A stretch of 64,000 nucleotides of DNA from Gammaproteobacteria bacterium. GTDB taxonomy: Bacteria; Pseudomonadota; Gammaproteobacteria; Arenicellales; Poriferihabitantaceae. Shown here piece after piece: positions 63,826 to 64,000 of this stretch. A program made the translations under genes and the position numbers. Position 1 is the stretch's first letter; every line of letters starts with the position of its first letter. The DNA is taken from positions 62,001 through 126,000 of the forward strand of contig JAUILZ010000008.1 in NCBI GenBank assembly GCA_030432755.1, read 5' to 3'. The notes under the pieces are model-generated. The model ran no database searches. It was given only the letters and a program-made list of their open reading frames with translations, and was not told the DNA's origin.

Positions 63826-64000
63826 GATTCACCGCCGGGCTCAAGGTCCATCTTCACCGCTTCGGCAAAGAACTTCTCACGTTGTTCGGGAGACATCCCG
63901 TGGCGCGCGTGGGGCCATTCTCCGCCCGCTGTCCGGTGTTGGAACCCGATACCAGTGGCGCGCCGCACACGCTCGGCCAGGCTTGCGCCCAGCAGGCGAT
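63822..64000 (-). CDS. C-terminal part of an unidentified gene (cut by window edge)
   Basis: A minus-strand frame enters from the right edge and stops at 63822, overlapping the GT2 start as ATGA. The visible 58 codons end ...EQREKFFAEAVKMDLEPGGES. This tail is too short to assign a family; a sugar- or sulfur-transfer enzyme would fit the context but nothing shows it. Confidence 0.5.
   Translation of the reverse strand, partial: RLLGASLAERVRRATGIGFQHRTAGGEWPHARHGMSPEQREKFFAEAVKMDLEPGGES

Overview
The window looks like a chromosomal segment from a sulfur-oxidising gammaproteobacterium. The fabA/fabB pair, pilS/pilR, ppsR/ppsA, exeA/exeB-type secretion genes and a monohaem SoxA all point that way. 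SoxXYZA and a CbbQ-like ATPase beside rpiA hint at thiosulfate oxidation and perhaps the Calvin cycle. I cannot name a genus from sequence alone. Most of the window is GC-rich and densely coded, with many 1-4 base start/stop overlaps.

Left part (1-6.3 kb): an MMPL exporter (cut by the window edge) with a LolA-like protein, a small periplasmic protein, haem A synthase, fabB and fabA, then a lysine-rich histone-H1-like protein with a clear terminator. 6.3-12.2 kb: an aldehyde oxidoreductase (tungsten/molybdenum AOR family) operon on the minus strand. It encodes a four-cluster ferredoxin, the AOR large subunit, an FAD/NAD(P)H reductase, two MoaD-like sulfur carriers around a small unknown protein, and MoaA. 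12.2-24.4 kb: housekeeping genes (apaG, a folK-folP fusion, argE, a MOSC protein, cbbQ-like, rpiA, a lipoprotein, sseA, a BepA-like protease), the soxXYZA cluster, a degenerate bioC and comF. The SoxY here lacks the C-terminal carrier cysteine.

24.4-44.4 kb: a type IV pilus and surface-glycan region. pilS-pilR are followed by a GT-C/TPR membrane glycosyltransferase and pilA. pilA has a textbook sigma-54 promoter and its own terminator. A glycan island of visibly lower GC follows. It has four glycosyltransferases, a compact six-gene minus-strand operon (flippase, F420-dehydrogenase-beta-like Fe-S protein, pyruvyl transferase, methyltransferase, PIG-L deacetylase, LpxD-like acyltransferase), a polysaccharide-deacetylase-like protein, and WbpB/WbpD-type genes for a 2,3-diamino uronic acid sugar.

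44.5-64 kb: clpB with a sigma-32 promoter, rimO, the divergent ppsR/ppsA pair, gspB/gspA, glmU-glmS, and a second small surface-polymer group (a 95-residue membrane protein, a kinase-like/methyltransferase fusion, an alkaline-phosphatase-superfamily membrane enzyme). After these come exbD/exbB and two GT2 glycosyltransferases. glmU/glmS make UDP-GlcNAc, the likely precursor for both glycan groups.

The most unusual items are the cysteine-less SoxY, the BioC homologue without a SAM motif, the AOR operon with two MoaD-like proteins flanking a third small protein that also ends in glycines, the F420-beta/pyruvyl-transferase pair and deacetylase/acyltransferase pair in the glycan operon, and three kinds of palindromic interspersed repeat.
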